NCBI RefSeq assembly: GCF_002940685.1
Contig: NZ_PNFP01000010.1
Span: forward strand, 124,001 to 188,000
Source: Ensifer adhaerens
GTDB taxonomy: Bacteria; Pseudomonadota; Alphaproteobacteria; Rhizobiales; Rhizobiaceae
Direction of reading: 5' to 3'
DNA: 64,000 nt
Positions 52,000 to 60,738 of the stretch are shown here, piece after piece. The notes beneath the pieces were generated by a model. The model was given only the letters and a program-made list of their open reading frames with translations, was not told the origin of the DNA and ran no database searches. The stretch's first letter is position 1, and every line of letters begins with the position of its first letter. A program made the translations under genes and the position numbers.

Positions 52000-53214
52000 A
52001 TGACCAATTCGCAATACCGTTGGGTCATCGTGGCGGCGGGCGGTCTGCTCGGCTGCCTGGCGATCGGCGCCATGTTTTCGCTTCCGGTGTTCCTGCTGCC
52101 AATCTCGCGCGACACCGGGTGGTCGGTGACAGGCGTATCGAGCGCCATGACCATCGGCTTCCTGGCCATGGCGTTTGCCAGCATCGCCTGGGGCAGTCTT
52201 TCCGACCGTTGGGGCGCGCGCCCGATCGTGCTTATCGGATCGGTGCTCTTGGCCGTCAGCCTGATGGCGGCAAGCTGGGCGACCTCGCTGATCGCCTTCC
52301 AGATCCTCTTCGGTGTCGTCGTCGGCACAGCAACGGCGGCGATCTTCGCGCCGATGATGGCCTGCGTCACCGGCTGGTTCGACACGCATCGCAGTCTCGC
52401 CGTTTCCCTCGTCTCGGCCGGCATGGGCATGGCGCCGATGACGATGTCGCCTTTCGCCGCCTGGCTGGTTTCGGGCTATGACTGGAGAACTGCGCTGCAG
52501 ATCATCGCGCTCGTCGTCGCCGTCGTCATGATCCCGGTCTCGTTTCTTGTCCGACAGGCGCCGGCGCTTGCCGGCGGCGCTGCCGCGGCCGTTGCCGAGG
52601 ACGAGCCGCATTCGTCGATGACGACCAGCCAGGTGCTGAAATCGCCGCTCTTCATCATCCTGCTTCTCACCAACTTTTTCTGCTGTGCGACCCACTCGGG
52701 TCCGATCTTCCACACGGTGAGCTATGCGATCACCTGCGGCATCCCTGTGATGGCGGCGGTCTCGATCTACAGCGTCGAGGGGCTCGCCGGCATGGGCGGC
52801 CGTGTCGTCTTCGGCCTGCTCGGGGACCGCTTCGGGGCCAAGCGCGTTCTGGTTCTCGGACTGCTCGCCCAGGCCTTCGGGGCACTCGCCTATGTCTTTG
52901 CCGCCGGGCTCGGCTCGTTCTACGCGGTCGCTGCCCTGTTCGGCTTCATCTATGCGGGCGTCATGCCGCTTTACGCGGTGCTTGCCCGCGAGAATTTCCC
53001 CTTGCGGATGATGGGGACGGTGATCGGTGGAACGGCCATGGCCGGCAGCCTCGGCATGGCGACGGGGCCGGTTGCCGGCGGTCTGATCTACGATGCGCTG
53101 GCGAGCTACACCTGGCTCTATGTCGGCTCCTGGGGCATCGGCCTCGGTGCGTTCCTGATCGCGCTGATGTTCCGGCCGGCGCCGCGCTACCAGCCGGCGG
53201 TTGCCGCCGCGTGA
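52000..53214 (+). CDS. MFS transporter
   Basis: A 404-residue MFS transporter with 12 helices; motif A reads GSLSDRWGARP and GLLGDRFGAKR. AAAGGAG precedes the ATG at 52000. It resembles anion/organic-acid MFS proteins (OxlT/NarK-like branches) in length and spacing, but the substrate is unknown. It is divergent from the TPR/winged-helix gene. It ends at a strong terminator shared with the next, convergent gene. Confidence 0.88.
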   Translation: MTNSQYRWVIVAAGGLLGCLAIGAMFSLPVFLLPISRDTGWSVTGVSSAMTIGFLAMAFASIAWGSLSDRWGARPIVLIGSVLLAVSLMAASWATSLIAFQILFGVVVGTATAAIFAPMMACVTGWFDTHRSLAVSLVSAGMGMAPMTMSPFAAWLVSGYDWRTALQIIALVVAVVMIPVSFLVRQAPALAGGAAAAVAEDEPHSSMTTSQVLKSPLFIILLLTNFFCCATHSGPIFHTVSYAITCGIPVMAAVSIYSVEGLAGMGGRVVFGLLGDRFGAKRVLVLGLLAQAFGALAYVFAAGLGSFYAVAALFGFIYAGVMPLYAVLARENFPLRMMGTVIGGTAMAGSLGMATGPVAGGLIYDALASYTWLYVGSWGIGLGAFLIALMFRPAPRYQPAVAAA

Positions 53215-53238
53215 GGCGATCACGCCGAGCACGAGAGC

Positions 53239-53269
53239 AAAGGGCTCCACCGGAGGCGTGGAGCCCTTT
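53239..53269. terminator. Bidirectional rho-independent terminator
   Basis: Perfect 12-bp stem, AAAGGGCTCCAC (53239-53250) with GTGGAGCCCTTT (53258-53269). The A/T ends give a T-run on both strands, so it serves both convergent MFS genes. Confidence 0.85.
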
Positions 53270-53303
53270 CGAGTTGAATGTTCGCTTGGACACCTGCGGT
53301 CGG

Positions 53304-54608
53304 CTAGCGGTCGTCGATCCGGATCGTCCGTGCGCCGACATGCAGCGCCCGGCCGGCACCGAGGCCCATGATCGCCACGCCGATCCCAAGGGCGACGAAG
53401 AGAACGGCGCTGGCAGAAAAGCTGCCGGTCCAGCTGCGGATGAAGCCGACGAGCAGCGGGCCGATGGCGGCGAGCACGTAGCCGACGCCTTGGGCCATGC
53501 CGGAGAGGTGGGCCGCCACGTGGGAATCGGGCGAGCGCAGCACGATCAGCGTCATTGCTGCGGCGATCAGGCCGCCCTGGCCGATCCCTTGCAGCACGGC
53601 CCAGACGAGCACCGTCGATAGTGGCGCAAAGAGGATGCCGATCAGCGCGATGACAGCGGCTGCCACCAGCGCCACGCAGACGGCGCGTTGATCCCGGCGG
53701 CGAACGGCGAAGGAGGGCACGGCAAGGCAGGTGACGACCTGCATCATGATCGAGGCCGAGACGACCGCGCCGGCGGTGGCGGCATCGAGACCGCGCTCCC
53801 TTAGGATCGGCGCCATCCAGCCGAAGACGCAATAGGCGAGTGCGGATTGCAGACCCATGAACAGCGTCACCTGCCAGGCGAGCCGATCGCGCCAGAGGCC
53901 GACGACGCGGAAGCCGCTGTGGCGGGCCTGCGCCTTGCCGCGCAGCGCCTGCGGTGCCCAGATCATCAGCACAATGAGTGCGGGTACCGCCCAGGCCGCG
54001 AGCGCTGCGGACCAGGAGCCGACGACATGGTGTTCGATCGTCAGCGTCAGGCCGGCGGCGCTGGCGGCACCGGCGCAGAGCGCCATGGTGTAGAGGCCCG
54101 TCATCATCGCCGCCCGGTCGGGGAAGTCGCGCTTGACGAGGCCGGGGAGCAGCACGTTGCCGATCGCGATCGCGGCGCCCGCCGCAAATGTCGAAAGGAA
54201 GAGAAGCGGCACGGACTGCACGCCGCGCAGGCCCGTGCCGAGCGTCAGGAGGACGAGCACGCCGAGGAGGGTTCGCTCGGCGCCGAAACGCTGGGCAAGC
54301 TTTGGCGCAAGCGGGGCGAAGAGCCCGAGGCAAAGCACCGGTAGCGTGGTGAGCACGCTGGCGCTGGCAGTGGAGAGGCCCGTCGCCTGCATCACCTCGG
54401 GCAGCAGCACCGAGAGGCTGGAAAACAGCGGCCTGAGGTTGAAGGCGATGAGGACGAGGCTGACGCCGAGCAGGATGCGGGCGCTGCGGCTCAAGGCCGG
54501 CGGCTGCGGCGCTGGCAGGCTGTCGGCCTCGGCGTCGATGAGCTGGTTTTCAAGCTCTAGCCCTTCGGCGGCCTCGGCCTTGTGCGGTTCACGGAAGCTC
54601 TGGTTCAT
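53304..54608 (-). CDS. MFS transporter (CynX/NimT-like)
   Basis: A 434-residue MFS transporter of the CynX/NimT group, with 12 helices after a hydrophilic N-terminal tail of about 40 residues. The family stretch IAFNLRPLFSSLSVLLPE is present. CynX-type proteins handle cyanate, nitroimidazole or small organic acids; the substrate here is unknown. It starts inside the GntR gene's stop (ATGA, 54605-54608), so both form an operon. Confidence 0.87.
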   Translation of the reverse strand: MNQSFREPHKAEAAEGLELENQLIDAEADSLPAPQPPALSRSARILLGVSLVLIAFNLRPLFSSLSVLLPEVMQATGLSTASASVLTTLPVLCLGLFAPLAPKLAQRFGAERTLLGVLVLLTLGTGLRGVQSVPLLFLSTFAAGAAIAIGNVLLPGLVKRDFPDRAAMMTGLYTMALCAGAASAAGLTLTIEHHVVGSWSAALAAWAVPALIVLMIWAPQALRGKAQARHSGFRVVGLWRDRLAWQVTLFMGLQSALAYCVFGWMAPILRERGLDAATAGAVVSASIMMQVVTCLAVPSFAVRRRDQRAVCVALVAAAVIALIGILFAPLSTVLVWAVLQGIGQGGLIAAAMTLIVLRSPDSHVAAHLSGMAQGVGYVLAAIGPLLVGFIRSWTGSFSASAVLFVALGIGVAIMGLGAGRALHVGARTIRIDDR

Positions 54609-55285
54609 TGGGAAAGAAGCCGTTCGAGTTCTCTTAGGACAGGGGCCATGAAGGATCGGACGGCGGCTGCGGCCTTGTCGGCATCGCCGGTCGCGATGGC
54701 GTCGACGATCGCCGCATGCGCCCGGTCGTCGGGCTCGGGCAGGTCGCCATTGAGCGTCGAGTGGATGGTTTCGAGGATGGCTGAGGTGAAGAAATCATAG
54801 AGCTCGACGATGGCCCTGTTGCCGGAGGCCTCGACGATTGACCGGTGGAAGGCGATGTCGCGCCGGCCGAAGGCTTCGCGTCCGTCATCGGCAACCGTGC
54901 CACGGGCCTTGAGAAGGCCGCGCATGCGGTCAAGATCCCCGGGCGTGTGCCGCAGCGCCGCCAGGCGTGCGGCTTCGACGTCAAGGGCCGCGCGCGCCTC
55001 CCACTGGTCGCGCAAGCCCGATCGCTTGACGCGGTCGAGCGCGCCCGAGGTATCGACCGTCGAGCGGACATAGGTGCCTGAGCCCTGACGGGCGTCGAGC
55101 AATCCTTTCGAGATCAGCACCCGGACGGCCTCGCGCACAGTGCCGCGGCTCACGGCCAAAAGCTCGGTCAGCGCCGTTTCGTTGGGGATGCGTTCGCCGA
55201 TGGCCCAGCGGCCGCTTAAGATTTCCGCCCTGAGGCTTTCGGCTGCGCTCTCGGTGAGATTGGTGCGATTGATTGGCTGCATCAT
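54605..55285 (-). CDS. GntR/FadR family transcriptional regulator
   Basis: A 226-residue regulator. The N-terminal winged helix (about 10-75; IPNETALTELLAVSRGTVREAVRVL) and FCD effector domain (RDIAFHRSIVEASGNR, then helical) are complete. The start reads ATG ATG at 55285-55283. The 25-bp palindrome right upstream is its probable operator. Through translational coupling it should control the CynX-like transporter gene in the same operon, including itself. Confidence 0.9.
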   Translation of the reverse strand: MMQPINRTNLTESAAESLRAEILSGRWAIGERIPNETALTELLAVSRGTVREAVRVLISKGLLDARQGSGTYVRSTVDTSGALDRVKRSGLRDQWEARAALDVEAARLAALRHTPGDLDRMRGLLKARGTVADDGREAFGRRDIAFHRSIVEASGNRAIVELYDFFTSAILETIHSTLNGDLPEPDDRAHAAIVDAIATGDADKAAAAVRSFMAPVLRELERLLSQ

Positions 55286-55290
55286 CTGCT

Positions 55291-55315
55291 CATCAAGTCA
55301 TCAGATGATTTGATG
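55291..55315. promoter_or_regulatory. Operator palindrome of the GntR regulator
   Basis: A 25-base inverted repeat with only one mismatched pair besides the centre; the outer arms read CATCAA and TTGATG and the inner arms CATC and GATG. It lies five bases upstream of the GntR start codon. The core resembles the repeated half-site TGATGA(C/T)TTGAT. A partial copy, CATGACTTG, lies at 55351-55359. This suits autoregulation. Confidence 0.75.
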
Positions 55316-55623
55316 GATAGGCGTGCGCGATGCGGAAGTCAAGCCGGCACATGACTTGCCGAAGCGAACCACGCCCCCCGAAACGCATCCCCTTGGAGGC
55401 TGGCGCAGAGCATGTTGTACAAAAGTGCGCAGCGGTTTGGCGATAACGACATGCGCCAAATCAAAAACGTAACGCGCACGGAGCGAACTTAAAAATCGCG
55501 ATGCGCTTTAGCGCCGGAGCGCGGGCATGCCTGGTGCAAGCTGCGACAGCCAGCGCGCCGGCCAGCGGCGCGCAAGGTCTTCAGGATTTCACCGAGGGAT
55601 TGGTTGCCCGAGCCGGGTCGAAC
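55316..55623. other. Non-coding stretch between the GntR gene and the STAS gene
   Basis: About 300 bases with no gene. The possible second GntR half-site (CATGACTTG at 55351-55359, with AAGTCA at 55336-55341) lies in its left part. It also holds the 3' end region of the STAS gene. Confidence 0.4.
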
Positions 55624-55965
55624 TCAGTTCAGCTTGAGATCGAGTCCGGGGTGCAGCTTCTTGAGATTTGGCAGCGATTTCGACTGCCACGGAATTTCCG
55701 AGGTCCCGCGCACCGTCAATTGCACGTTCGGGCGGTTGCGCGCCTCGATCGTCAGCTTGGCGAGCAGGTTGATCCCGGACGAATTCAGGAACTGCAGTTC
55801 GGTCAGGTCGATCGTGACGTGCTCAGGCTCGGTTTCCAGTACGCCCATGACCGTCGAGAAGATCGGGGCATAGGCTTCCGTACCCGGCAGCCGCATGGTG
55901 CCTTCGAAATGAATATCGTTGCCTTCGGACCAAACGCGATACTCTTCTTCGTCCTTATTTTCCAT
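55624..55965 (-). CDS. STAS-domain protein, anti-anti-sigma type
   Basis: A 113-residue single-domain protein of the anti-anti-sigma (STAS) fold. The phosphoacceptor region is LNSSGINLL, with Ser63 in the position of the Ser that is phosphorylated in SpoIIAA-type proteins. It resembles the bacterial slr1659-type regulators. It is the last gene of the partner-switching operon, 13 bp behind the ATPase gene, and is probably phosphorylated by that ATPase-like protein and dephosphorylated by the PP2C enzyme. The phosphorylation model is inferred from the family. Confidence 0.85.
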   Translation of the reverse strand: MENKDEEEYRVWSEGNDIHFEGTMRLPGTEAYAPIFSTVMGVLETEPEHVTIDLTELQFLNSSGINLLAKLTIEARNRPNVQLTVRGTSEIPWQSKSLPNLKKLHPGLDLKLN

Positions 55966-55978
55966 GTTCACCGGCTCA

Positions 55979-56539
55979 TCAGTTCGAGAGGTCTGGGACC
56001 GCAATGGAGGCATAGGTCTCCAAGGAGGTTTCTCCGTCGTCGCCCTGGGCGCCAAAAACCCAGGCGAAACGAACACCATAATCGCTCATCAGCGTCAAAA
56101 GACCAAGCCCCGAGCCGCTCTTGCCGAGCCCGGTTGCGTTGGCCTCGATGCGCTCGATGAGCAGGTCGCCGGGGTCGCCGTCGGCGATCTCGGAGAGCAG
56201 TTCCTGGAAGCGGGCGGCCGCTTCGTTGTCGATCACGTTTGACACCTTCGTGCGGAAGCTGTGGGCTTCGAGGACAGCCTCGACGACGACAGAACCGGAG
56301 GCGCGGAACTTCACGGCATTCTCGACCAGCTCGTTGGTCAGGTAGCCGATATTGTGGCGCACTTCGCGATAGGTGTTGCGGGAAGCGCGGTAACGTAGCG
56401 CCGCCAGTTCGGCGACGAAATCCGACGCCATGGCGCAATGCTTCCAGCTGAGATCCAGCGGCCCGTCGTATAGACGCAGCCGGGTCATCTTCTGGTGGGC
56501 ACCGATCGTCAGGTCCGCCAGTCCGTAGAGCGTGGTCAT
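55979..56539 (-). CDS. GHKL-type ATPase of the partner switch (slr1658-like)
   Basis: A 186-residue protein with a HATPase-like core. The N-box is [13 protein letters not shown] (Asn69, Asn74) and the glycine-rich ATP-lid motif is GSGLG (142-146). The N-terminal DLSWKHC motif also appears in the 172-residue protein of the same operon. Proteins of this type act as serine kinases or antagonists of STAS partners. It lies 4 bp behind the phosphatase gene. Confidence 0.83.
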   Translation of the reverse strand: MTTLYGLADLTIGAHQKMTRLRLYDGPLDLSWKHCAMASDFVAELAALRYRASRNTYREVRHNIGYLTNELVENAVKFRASGSVVVEAVLEAHSFRTKVSNVIDNEAAARFQELLSEIADGDPGDLLIERIEANATGLGKSGSGLGLLTLMSDYGVRFAWVFGAQGDDGETSLETYASIAVPDLSN

Positions 56540-56543
56540 CTGA

Positions 56544-58904
56544 TCACCTGTGTCTCATGACGACGAGCGTGATGTCGTCATATATCTTCTGCTTGCCGAT
56601 ATGCGCCATCAGGTCGTCGATGATGCCCGCTTTGACGTCCTCGGCGCTTTGTCCGTAAAACTTTCCGGCGCTTGCGCACAGCCGCTCGATGCCGAACAGT
56701 TCGCCCTTGGCGTTCGCCGCCTCGGTCACGCCGTCCGTGTGTAGCACGATCATGTCGCCGCGGCCGAAGGATATCTCGCGGGTGGCGACGAAGCGCGAAA
56801 TATCCGATTCGAGACCGATCGGCAGGCCGAGGTCCAGCGTGTCAATCCGCTCGATTTCGGCACCCTTGCGCACCACGATCAGTTCCTCGTGCTGCCCCGA
56901 CAGCGTCAGGCGGCCGTGGTCATAGTCGAGGAAGGCCAGCGACAGATGCTTGTCGGTGTTGGTGCGCACGATGTTCTTGTAGATGGCGCGGTTGAGGCGG
57001 TTGAGGAACTGCTCCGGGTCCATGTCGCCGGCTTCCTGCAGGGCGCGGGCGACCGACTGCACCATCAGCATCAGCACACCGCTTTCAAGGCCATGCCCGG
57101 TCACGTCGCCGATGCCGATCTTAAGCCGCTCGCCGTCGCGCAGCACGTCGTAGTAGTCGCCTCCCACCTCGTCGGCCGGTCGCATATAGGCGGCGATTTC
57201 GAGATCGGCGATTTCTGCGAGCTCGCCTGCTTTGGGCAGGACCATCATCTGGATCTGCTTGGCAACAGCAAGTTCGGCACCAAGCCTGAGGTTCTCGCTG
57301 CGCAGTTGCGTGTTCAGCGTCGAGATCTGGTGGTTGGCGTCTTCGAGCTGCTTGGTGCGCTCGGTCACCAGGTTTTCGAGGTTTTCGGTGTGGTAGCTGA
57401 TCTCTTCGGCCATGCGGTTGAAGGCGATGCCCGCCTCGCCCACCTCGTCGCGCGTCGAAATCGGCACGCGGACCGAATAGTCCTTCGCCTCGATGCGCGT
57501 GGCCGCCCCAGCAAGCGCGCTGATGCCACGGGTGACCCGCTTGGAAATGCCGAAGACGGCAAGCGTGACGAACAGCAGCGAAGCGAGCAGGGCCAGGATC
57601 TGATAGATGAGGATGCGGTTCGTCGCGTTGGAGATACTCGCCTGTGCTGCAAACAGTGAGGCGTAGATTTCCCGCTCCGGCACGACGATGCCAATCGACA
57701 TGGTCTCGCGGCGCACCGGGCCGGACACCCAGAGGTTCTCCGGCTCGAGCTGCTTCAGGAGAATGAGATAGGGGACCTTCTCACCACTCTCGTCGAGCAG
57801 CACCCGCTGAATGGCGCCATCGGTGCCAAGCGGCAGCTCTGCGATCGCGGGCTGCGCGCTGCGGAGCAGTGAGCGCTCCAATCCGGTGACGCCTTGTCCA
57901 CCGGTGTCGCTCGACCGCCTGAGGCCGATCACCTTTTCGCCGACTGGATTGATGGCAAGCACGTTGCCGTCGGACGTCACCAGAAATCCGAAGCCGCTGG
58001 CGCCGACCTTGACGCTTTCGACAACCTCGGCCAGCTGGTCGAGCGTGATATCGGTTCCGGTCGCTCCGGCGACACCTTTTCGGTCGGGCGTCCAGAGCGG
58101 CTGGAAGAAGCTGACGATCAGTTTGCCCGAGGCGGCATCGGTGTAAGGTGCGGTTTGCGTGGTATCGGCCGCAACGGGCCTGAGGCTCGGTTGCTTCGCC
58201 CACTCCTCCCAGGACTCGTAGAGGCCGGGGAAGAAGAAGTTCCAGAAGTTGGCCTCGTTGTGACCGGGGTAGAGACGGTCGAACGTCTGCGCCTGATCGG
58301 CATAGGGCGCCATGCGCAAGATCGGCCGCTCTTTTGGGCCGACGTAGTACATCTGCAGTTTGGAGCGACCGTGCGCAAGCAGAGCGGGAGCAACCAGATC
58401 GAGAACGGCGCTGTTCTCGATATCGGCCTGCACCTCGGGCAGCGGCCGGTGGTCGGGGCCAAGGAGGTAGCTCCAGACGCTTACGCTCGACAGCGATCCT
58501 GGAAGGTTCTGCGCCCACCCACCCCTGGCATCGTAGGTGACGGTAACGGATTCCGGTGCGTGCCGCGCAAGTGCCTCACCGACATCGGAGCGGCGCACGG
58601 GGCGGTCGATCTGCGCCTGGAGCACGCCCGCGAGCGTGGCGACGTCGGCGTGAACCTGGCCGAGCAGAAGATTGACCCGCGCGGCCGTCGATTCCGCGTA
58701 GGTGAGCATGTAGTCTTCGTTGGCCCTTTGCAGGCCCTGTCCGACCTCCGTCGTCGCATCGCGCGACAGTCTTTGCACGTTCCAGAGCGCCAGCCCGCCT
58801 GTTAGCAGGAGGTCGAAGAGCACGGCGCCGCCGACGACCAGCACGAACTTGGCGCGAAAGGATCTCAAACCGAACCGGGGACGTTGGATATTGCTTGCGG
58901 TCAT
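56544..58904 (-). CDS. Membrane sensor PP2C phosphatase (SpoIIE-type) with HAMP
   Basis: A 786-residue protein. TM helix 1 (about 18-40) is followed by a large periplasmic dCache-like sensor (about 45-410), a second TM helix (about 425-445) and a HAMP domain with coiled coil (about 446-560). The C-terminal PP2C/SpoIIE phosphatase domain (about 560-786) carries the metal-binding Asp of GGDYYD and GDVTGHG, then LHTDGVTEA and DDITLVVM. The layout matches the SiaA/RsbU-like sensor phosphatases. It probably dephosphorylates the STAS proteins of the operon in response to an external signal. It overlaps the STAS-methyltransferase gene by ATGA (58901-58904). Confidence 0.9.
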   Translation of the reverse strand: MTASNIQRPRFGLRSFRAKFVLVVGGAVLFDLLLTGGLALWNVQRLSRDATTEVGQGLQRANEDYMLTYAESTAARVNLLLGQVHADVATLAGVLQAQIDRPVRRSDVGEALARHAPESVTVTYDARGGWAQNLPGSLSSVSVWSYLLGPDHRPLPEVQADIENSAVLDLVAPALLAHGRSKLQMYYVGPKERPILRMAPYADQAQTFDRLYPGHNEANFWNFFFPGLYESWEEWAKQPSLRPVAADTTQTAPYTDAASGKLIVSFFQPLWTPDRKGVAGATGTDITLDQLAEVVESVKVGASGFGFLVTSDGNVLAINPVGEKVIGLRRSSDTGGQGVTGLERSLLRSAQPAIAELPLGTDGAIQRVLLDESGEKVPYLILLKQLEPENLWVSGPVRRETMSIGIVVPEREIYASLFAAQASISNATNRILIYQILALLASLLFVTLAVFGISKRVTRGISALAGAATRIEAKDYSVRVPISTRDEVGEAGIAFNRMAEEISYHTENLENLVTERTKQLEDANHQISTLNTQLRSENLRLGAELAVAKQIQMMVLPKAGELAEIADLEIAAYMRPADEVGGDYYDVLRDGERLKIGIGDVTGHGLESGVLMLMVQSVARALQEAGDMDPEQFLNRLNRAIYKNIVRTNTDKHLSLAFLDYDHGRLTLSGQHEELIVVRKGAEIERIDTLDLGLPIGLESDISRFVATREISFGRGDMIVLHTDGVTEAANAKGELFGIERLCASAGKFYGQSAEDVKAGIIDDLMAHIGKQKIYDDITLVVMRHR

Positions 58905-60076
58905 AGTGGTTTGCGCCCGGACGCTGCCCAGATTGGCCAGCCCGCATAGCCTTTCGGATGCAGTGCAGCGAAGATGTGATCCTGGAAGCCCTGGCGGAAC
59001 CGTTCGATGAATTCGGGTGCTTCGCCGTGTCTCACCGCCATGTCCGCGAACATCTTCTCCCAGCCGGCGATGATATCGGCGAAATCCTGTGGGTCACCGT
59101 CGAGATTGGTGACCATGAAGGATTCGACCAGGATGTCGTCGAAGCCCGTGTCGGCAAGATAGCGCCGGCTCTTCGGCCCGAACTCCACATCTATCTCGAA
59201 ACTGCTCAAAAGCCGCGCGAGCTCATTGTAGGTCCACTGGATGCTTTGCGCCCGCGGCTCGCCGAGGCAGTGCGAGTTCTTCTCGTTGGTGATGTAGACG
59301 CGGCCGCCCGGCTTCACGATCCGATAGAGTTCCTTGAGAAGAAGCTCCGGCTGATTGAAGACCTGCAGCGAGTGGCGGCAGCTCACGAAGTCGAACTGGT
59401 TGTCCTCGAGCAGCATCTCCGACGCGTCGCCGTAGGTGTATTCGATACCCGTCACGCCGAACTCGGCGGCCACCTTTCGGGCATAGGCGAGGCTCGGCTT
59501 GGAGTGGTCGAGGGCGACGATCCGCGACGGCTGGAACTCCTTCTGCGCGAGCACGGCAAAATCGCCGATGCCGCAGCAGATGTCGGCCACGGCGATGCCG
59601 GGCCGCATGCCGTGGCGCGGCAGGAGGGTGCGCTCGTGGCGCCAGGTCAATTTCGTCTGCGCGCGCAGAATTGGAATGAAGCTCGTATCCTCGAAGTAGT
59701 CCTGGCCGGGATAGAACATCGAATCATAGACCTCTACGGAGATCTGCGGCTCGATGGTGCTCAGGTGCCGGAACATACGCGTCGTCCAACTGACGACGCT
59801 TGACGTGACGACGATCAGGCGCAGGTCCGACCGCTCCCGGCAGGCGTCGAGGGCGACCCGGATGAAGGCCTGGAAGGCAGTGTTGTTAATCTGGATGAGG
59901 CGCTTCACATCGATATAGAGAACGCCGCGCACCGCATTGATCGCTTCCCTCAGCGCGTGAATGCTCTCGGCGATCTCGTCGATCGACCGCGGCCGTATCG
60001 TCCCGGCAAGCGAGAAGATCTGGCTGTTCGGATCGAAGTCGACCTTGAAACGCTGAGGAAGGCCCGCCGCGATCAA
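58901..60076 (-). CDS. STAS-like domain fused to a SAM-dependent methyltransferase
   Basis: A 391-residue fusion. Residues 1-125 look like the stand-alone STAS protein of the same operon (AGTIRP against EGTMRL; INNTAFQAF against LNSSGINLL). The phosphoacceptor position holds Thr66 instead of Ser. Residues about 150-330 form a class I methyltransferase: motif I is VADICCGIGDFA, motif II VALDHSKPSL, and FDFVSCRHSLQVF and IVKPGGRVYI follow. The methyl acceptor is unknown. It sits between the 172-residue protein (ATGA overlap, 60073-60076) and the phosphatase gene. Confidence 0.82.
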   Translation of the reverse strand: MIAAGLPQRFKVDFDPNSQIFSLAGTIRPRSIDEIAESIHALREAINAVRGVLYIDVKRLIQINNTAFQAFIRVALDACRERSDLRLIVVTSSVVSWTTRMFRHLSTIEPQISVEVYDSMFYPGQDYFEDTSFIPILRAQTKLTWRHERTLLPRHGMRPGIAVADICCGIGDFAVLAQKEFQPSRIVALDHSKPSLAYARKVAAEFGVTGIEYTYGDASEMLLEDNQFDFVSCRHSLQVFNQPELLLKELYRIVKPGGRVYITNEKNSHCLGEPRAQSIQWTYNELARLLSSFEIDVEFGPKSRRYLADTGFDDILVESFMVTNLDGDPQDFADIIAGWEKMFADMAVRHGEAPEFIERFRQGFQDHIFAALHPKGYAGWPIWAASGRKPL

Positions 60077-60591
60077 CTCACCATTCCTTCGAGAGGAAGA
60101 TCCACGATCAGGGTGATGGCCGGAGCCGCATCCTCGTCAAGCCGCAGGCGGGCGTCATAGTTGACAGCGAGGTCCAGAAGCACCGATTCCCGGCTGGGGG
60201 CAAGGTCGTTCGAAATGGCGTCGAGATAGCGGGCCTGGGCATCGCTGTCACGGGTTTTCGATACCGCTTCACGATAGAAGCGCGCCTGGCCAGGCGGGCA
60301 GGGGAAGCTCAGCTGAACCCGCTCCGTGGTGCCCTGGCGATAGATCGACAACCCGATCTTGCCGTCGGTGGTGCCGCCGCGAAATGAAACCTCGAGAAGC
60401 TCGTTGAGCGCGGAGGAAAAGAAGTTCGAATGCCGTACCGGATCGGTCCGGTTGTGGCTGATCATGCGGGCGAGGTAACTCGAAACATGATCGCAATGGT
60501 GCCAGTCCGAGAGAAAATCTTCCATCTCCATATCGAACTGAAGCAAGGGCTCGAAAGCCGTCTCCGTGGTCTTGTCGACACTAGCACCCAT
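60073..60591 (-). CDS. Degenerate ATPase-like protein of the partner switch
   Basis: A 172-residue protein. It resembles the 186-residue ATPase of the same operon: WHHC (30-33) against WKHC, and an N-box-like ALNELLEVSF (62-71). The glycine-rich lid is not recognisable, so it may not bind ATP normally. It is the first gene of the operon. The ATG at 60591 has GGAGG nine bases upstream; the earlier in-frame start at 60681 has no such site. It probably pairs with the STAS-methyltransferase, whose gene it overlaps by ATGA. Confidence 0.72.
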   Translation of the reverse strand: MGASVDKTTETAFEPLLQFDMEMEDFLSDWHHCDHVSSYLARMISHNRTDPVRHSNFFSSALNELLEVSFRGGTTDGKIGLSIYRQGTTERVQLSFPCPPGQARFYREAVSKTRDSDAQARYLDAISNDLAPSRESVLLDLAVNYDARLRLDEDAAPAITLIVDLPLEGMVS

Positions 60592-60738
60592 GCAGCAATG
60601 TCCTCCGCGCCCCGAACTCTGCCACGGCCATAAACCACTTTCTATAATGATTTCTAACCACGCACCCACCGGATCTTGCAAGAAAACAACCCAGGTTTTA
60701 CCCCGCGCCGCATGTGGTGCAACGCACAGATGCGAGGG
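60592..60738 (-). promoter_or_regulatory. Upstream region of the partner-switching operon
   Basis: 147 bases between the GGDEF-EAL gene's stop and the first operon gene. No clear terminator is seen. An AT-rich patch near 60640-60660 (minus strand TTAGAAATCATTATAGAAAG) is a possible promoter, so the operon may be transcribed alone or by readthrough from the c-di-GMP gene. Confidence 0.35.
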
